DNA of 64,000 nucleotides, from positions 25,130,201 through 25,194,200 of the forward strand of contig OY821771.1 in assembly GCA_963682175.1 (NCBI GenBank). Reading direction: 5' to 3'. The notes under the pieces are model-generated. The model made no database searches. It was not told where the DNA came from and saw nothing but the letters and a program-made list of their open reading frames with translations. Both the position numbers and the translations under genes were made by a program. Below, piece after piece: positions 44,213 to 53,949 of the stretch. Source of the stretch: Triglochin maritima. Taxonomy: Eukaryota > Streptophyta > Magnoliopsida > Alismatales > Juncaginaceae. The first letter of the stretch is position 1. Each line of letters starts with the position of its first letter.

Positions 44213-45233
44213 GTGAGTCATTGTTAATAAAATAATTGTTCTTAGTTTCTTTTAATCTTGTCTTTTAATTCTTGCAAGTTTCTTTAGTTTATGTTTCTTT
44301 CAATTAGCATCTTTAATGTTCCTTTCTTGCTTAGTTAAATTTCCTTTCAGTATAATGTCTCATTTTGTTAGTCTAGGTAGTGTAATGATTAGTGAGTAGT
44401 TCTATTCCCATTTGGGGGTGGAGAAATATGTGATATGATCATGTAGTGTATTAGGTGTGTGTTATCTTAATCCCTTGAGCCTTATATGATTTCCATAACC
44501 ATCTAATGGGATGTCACTCTTATCTTTGATATGCTAATGCTCTTGAATGAAGCTTAACTTATGCTTAGATTAGTGGACCTATTTTATGGGGAATGATAAG
44601 GTGAGGATATGGATGGAATTAATATTGGAAACACAATTCGTAGTGTATGTACTCTTGTTGCCTTTACCTTGGTTAATGCCTTGTATGTTTTAATGATATT
44701 GGGTTATCTTATTTCATGTGGAGGCATAGTAGGGTGTAGTCTTTATACATGAGTTCATTTAGCTTCATTCCAATTATTGTCTTGTATGTTTTAATGATAT
44801 GATCTTATCTTATTTCATGTGGAGGAAAAGTTGGATTTACTTTTATGATTTCATGCATTACATACTGTGAGGAGCATAATTGAACACACCCACACCCACA
44901 CATATTTATACTCACATTATTTCTCTACCCCTTATGGGGTTTAGTTTTATTGCTTCTCTTCCATTTCCTTATTTGCATTTTAGTGTAGTTTAGTGTAACC
45001 AACCTTTCTCTCCTTTCTTTCCCACTCGCCTTCGCCCAAACCAAAAGTCAACACACCTCCCTGTGGATCGACCCGTATTTGCCACCGCTTCAACACGGCC
45101 ATGTACTTGCGGTTTAATATAAAACGAATCAATCAAGTTTTTTGCGCCGTTGTCGGGAAGGTGCTCTGTCCAGACTTTGGTTTGGACGATTCGAGTGGTT
45201 TTAATTTTTCTTTTTCGTTGTGCTTTGTTTCAG
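44213..45233 (+). other. Candidate intron spanning U5 and primer site (element C)
   Basis: A good plant donor AAG/GTGAGT (intron start 44213) lies about 115 bp after the TATA box. A pyrimidine-rich run ending TTTGTTTCAG/GG (45221-45233) lies about 75 bp after the primer site. Both sites recur at the same places in A, B and H. Splicing would remove the primer site and most of U5 from gag mRNA. This is inferred from sequence only. Confidence 0.4.
45141..45159 (+). other. Primer binding site of element C (tRNA-Asp type, mutated)
   Basis: TTGCGCCGTTGTCGGGAAG differs from the family form at three or four places but sits directly after the LTR end. Confidence 0.75.
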
Positions 45234-45502
45234 GGAACCGCCGGATCACGGGGAGGCTACGGGAGAGTTGGAGCACCTAAGCATCAAAAGGGACCACCAA
45301 TCATTTCTACCTGATCCCATTACCCACGCTAGATTTAGGGATTCTTCCCTTCTCCTCTGAGTCATCTTCTTCTCACCTTCTTCTACGTTCTAGTCTCCTC
45401 CCCTTTACACTTTCTGGTAGCGTTTTAGGGTCGGGTCGAGCACTTTATGCGAGCTTGGCCTCGTGGTGGTGAGAGTGATCGACTCGAGAGTTCTTTGTTG
45501 AG
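45160..45502 (+). other. Short leader of element C
   Basis: Begins GTGCTCTGTCCAGACTTTGG as in H, contains one half word (GACCACCAATCA, 45293) and then goes directly to the leader end (CCTGATCCCATTACCC, GGGATTCTTCCCTTCTCC). The ~0.9 kb middle of the A/B leader is missing. Confidence 0.7.
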
Positions 45503-46129
45503 ATGGATGGTTACATTGGCGACCATCCATATCATTGTTGGGACCAGGACAATTCTTCCTGGTATTCTGGACCCATGCAACCTAGGGTGGCTCAGACTAA
45601 CACCCCATATGGTTGGGACAATCTTAATTGTGTGACTGAGCAATCTTCATATTGGGGTAGTATGAGAGAGGCACCGACTACTAGACCACCATCTAGTTAC
45701 GGCGGATCATATGTTGGTCATCAAACTGAGACATTACAAGAACCTTTGGCCTCTTTCATGCATGTGGTAGATGACATGGGTGCACCGGTGGCTCCAGTAG
45801 CCACACCGTGTGAGTGTTGTGGGTTGACTGGTCATGTTATCGGGGAACGTCCTTATATTGCCCCTCAGCCTGAGTATGAGCACACATTTTCCCAAAATGC
45901 TCATTATGACCATTACGCATCCGCGTACAACCCGAGAGGGATGGATTCGTGGGGAGACAATTCTTATTCAAATTCTTATACATCATTTTCACCTCAGTAT
46001 CCTCCTCCCGAATACCCAGAATTCTACCAACACCCCACTTCAAATCATTGGACTCATTCTCAGCCCATCAACACCCAACCCCAAAATTTCCCAAGCTCTG
46101 ACTTGGACTTCGTAGTTTACCATACCTGA
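45503..46129 (+). CDS. Gag-tail protein of element C (zinc-knuckle region)
   Basis: 208 residues starting MDGYIGDHPYHCW. The first ~95 residues are Trp/Tyr/Asn-rich and have no obvious capsid fold. Around residues 110-125 is CECCGLTGHVIGERP, a CCHC knuckle whose last Cys is Arg. The next part, YDHYASAYNPRGMDSW, is equivalent to the Athila hallmark region after the knuckle in A (13850-13910). A frameshift near 46120 separates it from its natural continuation. It could still bind RNA weakly; function is unproven. Confidence 0.65.
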   Translation: MDGYIGDHPYHCWDQDNSSWYSGPMQPRVAQTNTPYGWDNLNCVTEQSSYWGSMREAPTTRPPSSYGGSYVGHQTETLQEPLASFMHVVDDMGAPVAPVATPCECCGLTGHVIGERPYIAPQPEYEHTFSQNAHYDHYASAYNPRGMDSWGDNSYSNSYTSFSPQYPPPEYPEFYQHPTSNHWTHSQPINTQPQNFPSSDLDFVVYHT

Positions 46130-46394
46130 TTCCTTAAAACAAACTCTCCAAACGTTCATGGAAACCACTCAAAATTTATTGAAGTCCAGCTTGAATTCCC
46201 TGCAAACTATGGAAATGCAAGTAAGTCAAATGACACAGCAATTACGTGAACGCAAGGAGGGTAATTTTTCTTGACAACATGAGGATTTATCTTCTGAAAT
46301 CGAACCACCACCACATCCACAAATTGAAAGTACAATCTTTCAAAGTCAAACTCCTAGTCAGTCTGAGGGACTTGGGGTTTCAATTCACGATCAC
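46125..46394 (+). pseudogene. Coiled segment of element C gag, shifted frame with one TGA
   Basis: The frame continuing into 46395 reads DSLKQTLQTFMETTQNLLKS, then SLNSLQTMEMQVSQMTQQLR, a leucine/methionine heptad pattern matching the coiled part of Athila gag (METRFNSLENLTRG.. in B). A TGA at 46272-46274 interrupts it. An A-to-PR style continuation is absent. Confidence 0.6.
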
Positions 46395-47012
46395 TTGTTG
46401 GAGGATTCGATTCCAATTGAGAATACTATGGACCAGCTTCTTTATGAGTCGGCACAGGATTGTGCCTTATCTTCTTGTCTCGAGGCCCTTGAGCCACATG
46501 ATCTTATTGTTGTACCTCCTAAGGACTCACCTCGGATGGAGCAAGAGCTCCCTAGTCCCCTCAATTTCAAACAACCTGATGAGAATTTGCCTCTCACTAT
46601 TGTTCCTGATCATCTTGGAAATGATGGAACATCAAACAACTACATTGCTCATGAGGGTATTAGGAGTTCCTTGGGGGATACCTTGGGTATGAGACCCACC
46701 TTTTGTTCACCTGGTGTGTCGGACATGCCTAACGAGGTTCTTGACCTCGTTCCGACGCACCAGCCTGTTGGTTGGAGAGTTTGGATTGACGATCACAACT
46801 TCAGCAGCGCAACGGGAGAAACTCTTCTTCCGGTGCCCCTCGTTTCCCAAACTCTTGAGAGGTTCAAGCTCTTTCAGTTTGATCCTTTGAATGAGACGCC
46901 TTTGCGTCCAATTCATGAACCTCTCATTTCATCTTGTGCTCGTTGTGAAGGGGGCCCACGCATGAGTATTCTGGCCCCACGTGGTGTCATGTTCCCTTTC
47001 CAAGTGCATTGA
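46395..47012 (+). CDS. RT-edge relic protein of element C
   Basis: 205 residues. THQPVGWRVWIDDHNFSSAT followed by GETLLPVPLVSQTLERFKLF parallels the first RT finger of Athila (GWRV..D, then the LPxP region). LPLTIVPDHL near residue 75 parallels the pre-RT linker. No palm or YxDD follows; the frame ends at 47012. Compared with the equivalent frame in A (15340-15840), C retains more of the finger. The frame's intactness may be chance in a young copy. Confidence 0.6.
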   Translation: MLEDSIPIENTMDQLLYESAQDCALSSCLEALEPHDLIVVPPKDSPRMEQELPSPLNFKQPDENLPLTIVPDHLGNDGTSNNYIAHEGIRSSLGDTLGMRPTFCSPGVSDMPNEVLDLVPTHQPVGWRVWIDDHNFSSATGETLLPVPLVSQTLERFKLFQFDPLNETPLRPIHEPLISSCARCEGGPRMSILAPRGVMFPFQVH

Positions 47013-48589
47013 CCCACTTTTGAGGTTCCCATTTGATGTATTTTGACAAATGAAGATGAGAACTTATGTTTGTATATAGTTATATTTAAAAAAAAGTACA
47101 ATAAAAGACTCCTTCAGTGAGCATCGATTGTTGTGGGCTCCAACCCTAGCGCATTTGGGCCCATTTTCTTTCACGTATTTGTATCCCTTCCTTAGCATCT
47201 CACAGGTTTTGAGGGAATTTGGGTTGTGTCCATCAACATAGCCATGAAGTTCCCTGTGTACTTCACGTTGGTGAGATCTATTCTTTTTCATGCATAAATC
47301 CATGTAGTATTTTGCTCGCATTCATTGAGGACAATGCATGTAGTACGTATGGGGGGGGGTTTACGTGTGTACGTAGTCGAGCCTTTTCCTTCAATTTTTG
47401 TTTTCTTTTGTGTGCATTATTAGGGTCATGTTAGTGTGCTGCATTTAATTTTGATATATCTGCTTGCCATGATCCTTGGATGACTTGTCTTCTTTTGCTT
47501 GCCTAGTGCCTTAAAATTTTCACATTTCTTTCAAAATCTTCATGTGTTTGCGAAAGAAAATGTTTTGTGGGTTTTGCGTGTGTTTAGCATGTGCAAAACC
47601 GTTGTGAGGCAAAGTAAAAAGAAAGCTCCCAAAATTGTCTTGAACTTGATGCATTAGGATATCTAGTACAGTGGCTTTAGGATTTATCGACTAATTAGGA
47701 TGCACCTCAGTTTTCCCTTGGGGTTGAGTAATCATAAGGTTTCAGTACTCAAACAATTAAAGAAGTCCACCCTGAACCTAGTGAGTCAATAATTCGTGTC
47801 TGTTAACTTAAGGAAGTTTGTTGTAGTCAATGAACCTTTAAATCTTGTTGTGAGACATTAAGTGTAGGGGTTTTGGTTCATATGTAGATAAGAAATAAGT
47901 GAGTATGTGTTCTCTCTTCTCGCAAGGCTCCTATCACTCGGGAAAGTAGGTCTGAGGGGACTTTCTGCCTGGTGCTTTCGAGTCATCTGACTTGGGATGC
48001 GCCGACCAAACTCCCGTTACACGGGTGGTCGGGATTACCCTATGTGGAGATTTGGGGAAATGTACGTGATAGTGTAAGTCCTCATGGGCAATGATGCACG
48101 AAACCTGACCCTGAGAGAATGAAGCTCCAACTAATAAAAAGAAAAAGAAAAAAAAAAGAAAAGAAGAAAAGAATAAAATTGCAAATAAGAACCTTAATGG
48201 ACTTAACACTTTGTATCACTTGAGGATGTTGAGGTTGTCTATGTCTTTCACTTAATTCCTTATTTAACTTGCACGAATGGTTCATTAGGCTATGTGTGTG
48301 GACTGGTTACCTTTATAGAGTCGGCCCGTAGGATTACCGCTTCCAATGATGGACAAAATATGTCCAACGAGTCAAGTGTCTTGATTGAATAATGCATCTT
48401 GTTCGGATTTTGTGGGTATATCCGCTGAAAACCCTCAGGAGACAACACTCCTCCTCCTTGGCAACATGGAGGTTTAACGGCTTGTTGCACGTCCGAAGTG
48501 CAACCGTGATTCCTACGAAAGTGAGTTAGGATTTCTTATTTCTCGTATGCTTTTCTATTTCTTTGTTTTGCTCGGGACTAGCAAAAGTT
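47013..48589 (+). other. 3' untranslated region of element C
   Basis: Colinear with 15841-17429 of element A over ~1.55 kb, including the A-rich run at 48135-48175 and TTAACTTGCACGAATGGTTC. No coding signal. The strong conservation compared with the coding part is notable. Confidence 0.75.
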
Positions 48590-48604
48590 AGGTGTGGGGG
48601 TATT
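48590..48604 (+). other. Polypurine tract of element C
   Basis: AGGTGTGGGGGTATT directly before the 3' LTR, the same as in element A. Confidence 0.75.
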
Positions 48605-50172
48605 TGATTGACATCATTTCATGCTTATATTTGTATCTTATATCCATTATCTTTCACCTAAACAATGCTATGTGACGAGTTTTATGTTTGAATTTCAGAA
48701 ATAAATAGGTTTGAAGGGATGAAGCATAAAAGGAACCAAAAACTGGGAAAAAAAGACTAAATTGTGAGACCTGGGGACTAAGATGCAAGGAAGAAGGACC
48801 TGAACGTAAGACCAAAGGACCAAAGAGCAAAACAGAAAACTCCACACCATCATGGGGAGTATTTTGGCAATTCTATTCGGGTTTGAGCTCCAACAAGTGA
48901 AGTAGATGCATCAAATACCAACAAAGACATCCAGAAAAGCCCAGAATAAAATCTAGCGTGATCCGGATCATATAGACCGCCAATTGGAAGTCCAAGACTG
49001 CTAATTGGCGGTCTGTTTTGGCCCAAATCCACTAAGATTTTGGTGGGTTGCGTATTAGTGTGTATTTAGTCTATTTCCCGTGTTTTGTTTAGTCCCATAT
49101 CGGGGGATTATCTCGGATTGCCTTTTTTATGGCTATAAATAGAACTCTTCACCTTCTATTGTAAACTACCCATTGCTTGGTGGCATTCTCTCTATTAAGG
49201 AGTAAGCCTTGAAGCAAAGCTCAACGTGGAGAAGAATGCTACCTTCAATGTGAGTCATTGTTAATAAAATAATTGTTCTTAGTTTCTTTTAATCTTGTCT
49301 TTTAATTCTTGCAAGTTTCTTTAGTTTATGTTTCTTTCAATTAGCGTCTTTAATGTTCCTTTCTTGCTTAGTTAAATTTCCTTTCAGTATAATGTCTCAT
49401 TTTGTTAGTCTAGGTAGTGTAATGATTAGTGAGTAGTTCTATTCCCATTTCGGGGGTGGAGAAATATGTGATATGATCATGTAGTGTATTAGGTGTGTGT
49501 TATCTTAATCCCTTGAGCCTTATATGATTTCCATAACCATCTAATGGGATGTCACTCTTATCTTTGATATGCTAATGCTCTTGAATGATGCTTAGCTTAT
49601 GCTTAGATTAGTGGACCTATTTTATGGGGAATGATAAGGTGAGGATATGGATGGAATTAATATTGGAAACACAATTCGTAGTGTATGTACTCTTGTTGCC
49701 TTTACCTTGGTTAATGCCTTGTATGTTTTAATGATATTGGGTTATCTTATTTCATGTGGAGGCATAGTAGGGTCTAGTCTTTATACATGAGTTCATTTAG
49801 CTTCATTCCAATTTTTGTCTTGTATGTTTTAATGATATGATCTTATCTTATTTCATGTGGAGGAAAAGTTGGATTTAGTTTTATGATTTCATGCACTACA
49901 TATTGTGAGAAGCATAATTGAACACACCCACACACACACATCTTTATACTAACATTATTTCTCTACCCCTTATGGGGATTAGTTTTATTTCTTCTCTTCC
50001 ATTTTCTTTTTGCATTTTAGTGTAGTTTAGTGTAACCAACCTTTCTCTCCTTTCTTTCCCACTCACCTTCGCACAAACCAAAAGTCGACACACCTCCCTG
50101 TGGATTGACCCGTATTTACCACTGCTTCAATGCGGTCGTGCACTTGCGGTTTAATATAAAACGAATCAATCA
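48605..50172 (+). repeat. 3' LTR of element C
   Basis: Same length as the 5' LTR within 2 bp and colinear throughout; differences are scattered substitutions. TATAAATAG at 49134-49142, dyad words at 48976-49018. Confidence 0.95.
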
Positions 50173-50383
50173 AACTGCTTGGGAATTGTCACTATACATA
50201 TTTTATTGCAACACCTATGGACGTCGGTCGATTAAATCACCGACGCCTATGTCTCATATAGACTTCGGCTCCACATAGGCCGACGTTTATACACCTATAG
50301 ACGATGGCCTACTATAGCACAGAAGCCTATGTGTCTGTATAGGCATCAGTTACAGTCATACCCGACATCTATAATGTTAGGTG
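50173..50383. repeat. Right part of the DNA-transposon-like fragment
   Basis: Words such as ACCGACGCCTATG, GGCCGACGTTTATAC and CCTATAGACGATGG recur in both orientations, matching the style of 43179-43358. The right limit is set by SIRE-type integrase sequence beginning about 50384. Confidence 0.4.
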
Positions 50384-52416
50384 TCTTTCGTTTAGAGATC
50401 CGACATATATATCGTGACGCCTTTTCCCTATTTCGCACTAGTAAACGTTTTTATGGAAAATATGGCATTGATCTCAACTTCTCTTTTCCTTGCACTCCTC
50501 AACAAAATGGGGTTGCTAAGTGGCAGAATATGACTCTCCATTTGATGACAAGGACCATGTTTTGTGAAAAGTGTCTTCAAAAACAATTTTTTGTGTGAAG
50601 TGGTTAACACCGCTTGTTATATTTTAAACTGTGTTCTTTTTCGACCAATTTTGAAAAAAACCCCTTTTGAATTATTGCATGGAAATGTTTCTAAAACTTC
50701 TTACTTCAAAGCTTTTGTTTGAAAATATTTTATCCTTAACACTAGAGATAATTCAAACAAATTCGATGCAAAATCCGGTAAGGCTATATTGCTAGGCTAC
50801 TAAAGTAGAAGGCATAATAAAGAAAAAAACTATTACAACAGAACCCTTTGTGTGGAGACCTTCATGTCAACTTTGATGAGTTTACTCAAATGGATAGCTC
50901 TCCTCTTGGTGAAGATGATTACATGGAGGTTATCCAAAATGTATCATCACAAGACACATCTCCCGAGACACATCAAGAACCTCCCAAAAGGGGATACTAA
51001 GGAACTTCCCAAGAATTGGATCTATAAAAGGACCATCCTCTGGACCTAGTAATAGGAGACGTAACTTGTGGGGTGGTGACATGATCTAAGGCTCTTGTTG
51101 TGTGTGATTGGTATCTCAACTTGAACCTAAGAAGTTTGAAATTGCATGTCAAGATGAGATTTGGCTAATTGGTATGTAGGAAGAGCTTCACCTATTTGTA
51201 CAGAATGTTGTTTGGGAGCTTGTCCCAAAACCTAAATAACAAACCATAATTGGCACCAAGTGAGTTTTCTGGAACAAAGTTGGTGAAGAGGAAAACAGAG
51301 TTTGAAACCAAGCTAGACTTGTTGCTGAATGCTACCGCCAAGGGGAAGGGACAAACTTTGATGAGACCTATGCTCCCTTAGCTCGATCAGAATCCATTAA
51401 GATGTTGTTACCTTATGCATCATACATGGACATTAGGTTTTTTATATGGATGTAAAAAGTGCATTTTTAAATGGTTTTAACGTGGAAGAGGTCTATATTT
51501 CTCAACCTCCCGAGTTTTTGATGAGACTTCTCTAGACCATGTGTCCAAGCTTAAGAAGGCTCTTTATGGTCTCAAACAAGATCCTGGAGCTTGGTATGAG
51601 AGGTTGAAGAACTTCTTTCTTTAGAATAGTTTCACAATGGGTCAAGTCGACAAAACTCTTTTTGTAAAATCCATGGGTAAGATCTATTAGGAATTCAAAT
51701 ATATAGATGATAATATCATATTCGGTGCTACTAATGATATTATTTGCAATTATTTCTCTAAGTCTATGGAAGGTGAGTTTGAGATGAGCTTAATGGGAGA
51801 ACCCAATTTCTTTCTTGGACTCGAAATCAAGCAAACTAAGGAGGGAGACCTCATAAATCAAGGTAAGTATAGAAAAGAAGTCAACATATTTAGATTTGAA
51901 GAAAGAAAACACCAAAAGACTCCAATGAGCACAAGCTTGAAGTTAGACAAAGACAATAATAGTAGAGATGTGGACATTAAGAAATATCAAGGCATGATTG
52001 GCTCACTTCTATATTTGAGCACTCGTAGACCCGATATCATGTTTTGTGTTTGTCTTTGTGTTTGATTTCAAGCTTCTCCAAAAGAATCTCATTTGAGTGC
52101 TTTGAAAATGATTTTTCGTTACCTCAAAGGAACTCTAGATTGTGGCTTGTTTTATCCCAAGACAATATCATTAAATCTAATGGCCTATAGTGATTCCAAT
52201 TATGGCGGATGTGTGTGAGATCTGAAAAGTAGTAGGGGCATTTGTCAATTCTTGGGAAAATATTTAGTTTCGTGGTTTAGTAAGGAAGGGATTAGCATTG
52301 CACTTTTTACAACCGAGGCTAAGTATATAGCCACTGGATGTGCTTGTGCTCAAGTTCTATGGATGAGACAATACCTCAAGCACTTGAGGCTTGAGTTTCA
52401 AAATATTCCCATTTGT
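50384..52416 (+). pseudogene. pol: SIRE-type integrase C-part, RT and RNase H, many breaks
   Basis: The integrase end is YGIDLNFSFPCTPQQNGVAK. RT pieces are FDETYAPLARSESIKMLL (51360), LKKALYGLKQDPGAWYERL (51550), a degenerate catalytic IDDNIIFGAT (about 51700) and FEMSLMGEPNFFLGLEIKQT (51770). RNase H comes next, with KYQGMIGSLLYLSTRRPDIM and SWFSKEGISIALFTTEAKYI. It ends at IPICCD, where LTR-like sequence takes over. Integrase core, protease and the pre-integrase domain are missing. The wording (CAQVLWMRQYL) fits the SIRE lineage. Confidence 0.85.
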
Positions 52417-53946
52417 TGTGACACACATACACATTATACACCATACTTGTGCATGATTCTATTTTATTAGGGGTTGAAGAGTCAAAGAAAAATGCACTCA
52501 CAAAAAAAATATGTAATAAACTCAAGAAGACTAGAAATTTTATCATTTATTGAGTCATAGGATCATATGTACACTTGGCATAAGTTGAAGTCTTGATCAA
52601 ACACTTAGAAAATCTTTATGTTATGTGCATGCTACTTTCGGACGACTAAAATCTTTCTCTGGTCATCTGAATACAACATCTCATGGTCACCCAATTTTGG
52701 ATGACCCCATCACCATGTTCAGTCGTCCAAATCCATGACCAATAAAGCTCAAAGTTTATCAAACCAAGTTTCGGGCAACCATTTCACCCATTCAATCGCC
52801 TAAATCCTTAGTCAATAAACTCTGACTTTATCTGCCTAGTTTTGGATGACACATTCGCTTGTTCAATTGTTCGAACAATATCTTGGATTTTTACGTCTTT
52901 ATCTCTATTTATTTCAGACGATTGGTTGGCTCGTTTTGTCGTCCAAATTCGCACATCAGTTATGACCGTTAGACATGATCTTTCAGACAACTAGCTCACT
53001 CTTTTGGTAGTCTGAACCATGTTTGATTAAAGGTTAATATAAAAAATAGCCCTTGTATTATGTGAGAGATTTGAGTTTTCCAACGGCTATATCTATATTT
53101 GTCTCATTATAGCACCTTTAATGTGGATGTACCATCATTTATCTGGACGTCCCATATGCAACATTTTAGATGACTGGTCTTGCCTTGTAGTCGTCCGAAT
53201 CTGGTTCCAATAATTTTTGACCTACTCTCGACAAAATTAGGCGACCCATCCTTTGCTCTAATCGTCCAAATCTTCATTGACCAAACTCATTTTTGTTGCC
53301 CTGACTAGTTCAAACGTCCCATACTTCTATTCAGTTGTCAAAAACTAAGAATCAATCTTTGACTTATATGTTGACTAAGTTTTCAGACGACTCTAGCTTC
53401 TGTTTAGTCATTCGAATGTGGGCAAAAGCAAAAATTGTTTCATTGTCTCTTTTACCCTTTACTTTGTTTTAACTATATTCCTTGTGAGCCTATAAATACC
53501 CATCATAGACCTACAAGAGAATACACCTACTATGCTTGCTCTCTTGCTCTCATTTCCCACCACTCTAAGCTTCCACTCATACTTGGTCTACACCGCTCTC
53601 ATCTTTGTTATTCAAGTTCCCAAGTTAGAGTTCAACACTTCTTGCCGATTCCAAGAGGTTGTAACTCCATATTGGAGTGTTCTCTTGGGTTGTGGGAGAA
53701 GCTCAAGCATTGTGGTGGTTCTCCGTGTGCTTGTGATCTAAGGAAGGCACGATCTTGGCCCAGACTAGAGATCAAATAGTGAAGACACAAGCGGGTCTCA
53801 TGATCAAGTAGGGCATGTAAGAGAGGACTAGGACTCGGGTAATGGGTGCCAAAACCTCTTTACATCGGTGTTTCATTTGTGGCTTGCATCTTAGTTTGGC
53901 ATTTACACTCCATTTTGTCTGTTCACACCCTCTAGACATCTACACA
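52417..53946 (+). repeat. 3' LTR of SIRE-type element X
   Basis: Starts TGTGACACACATACAC and ends near CATCTACACA. Colinear with the three pieces of the 5' LTR. Dyad-word array at about 52635-53420 and TATAAATA at 53491. The RNase H frame runs right up to its start, so the usual polypurine tract has been deleted or the start is a few bases off. Confidence 0.7.
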
Positions 53947-53949
53947 GTT

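Larger units (their letters stand above)
43570..45135 (+). repeat. 5' LTR of element C
   Basis: TGATTGACATCATTTCATAC...AAAACGAATCAATCA. Dyad words at 43937-43978, TATAAATAG at 44097-44105, and AAG/GTGAGT at 44211-44218 in U5. Confidence 0.95.
43565..50177 (+). mobile_element. Complete Athila-derived element C, target duplication AACTG
   Basis: LTRs 43570-45135 (1566 bp) and 48605-50172 (1568 bp) are flanked by AACTG on both sides (43565-43569, 50173-50177). The internal region is only 3.47 kb: primer site, short leader, gag tail, RT relic and 3' UTR. There is no capsid N terminus, protease, RT core, RNase H or integrase. The LTRs differ by only a few percent by eye, so this is among the younger insertions. 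Movement must have used proteins from other elements. Confidence 0.95.
29641..53946 (+). mobile_element. SIRE-type copia element X, heavily interrupted
   Basis: 5' LTR in three pieces (29641-30741, ~35690-36007, 38528-38668), then a degenerate primer site, gag (38740-39970, continued after the LINE to 42925), integrase, RT and RNase H (50384-52416) and 3' LTR (52417-53946). Removing the inserted elements leaves colinear LTR and coding sequence, which is why I treat it as one insertion into gag of G/D. Boundaries at 29641 are approximate. Confidence 0.7.

Noticed and set aside
43175..50383. A complete CACTA element from CACTTACAATAG to ...TTAGGTG enclosing element C
   Set aside because: The ends are only loosely alike and the flanking triplets (CAA and TCT) do not match; kept as an undefined fragment.
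29641..53946. CRISPR-like reading of the regularly spaced dyad words
   Set aside because: Words are degenerate, alternate in orientation, have unequal spacing and lie in plant retrotransposon LTRs.
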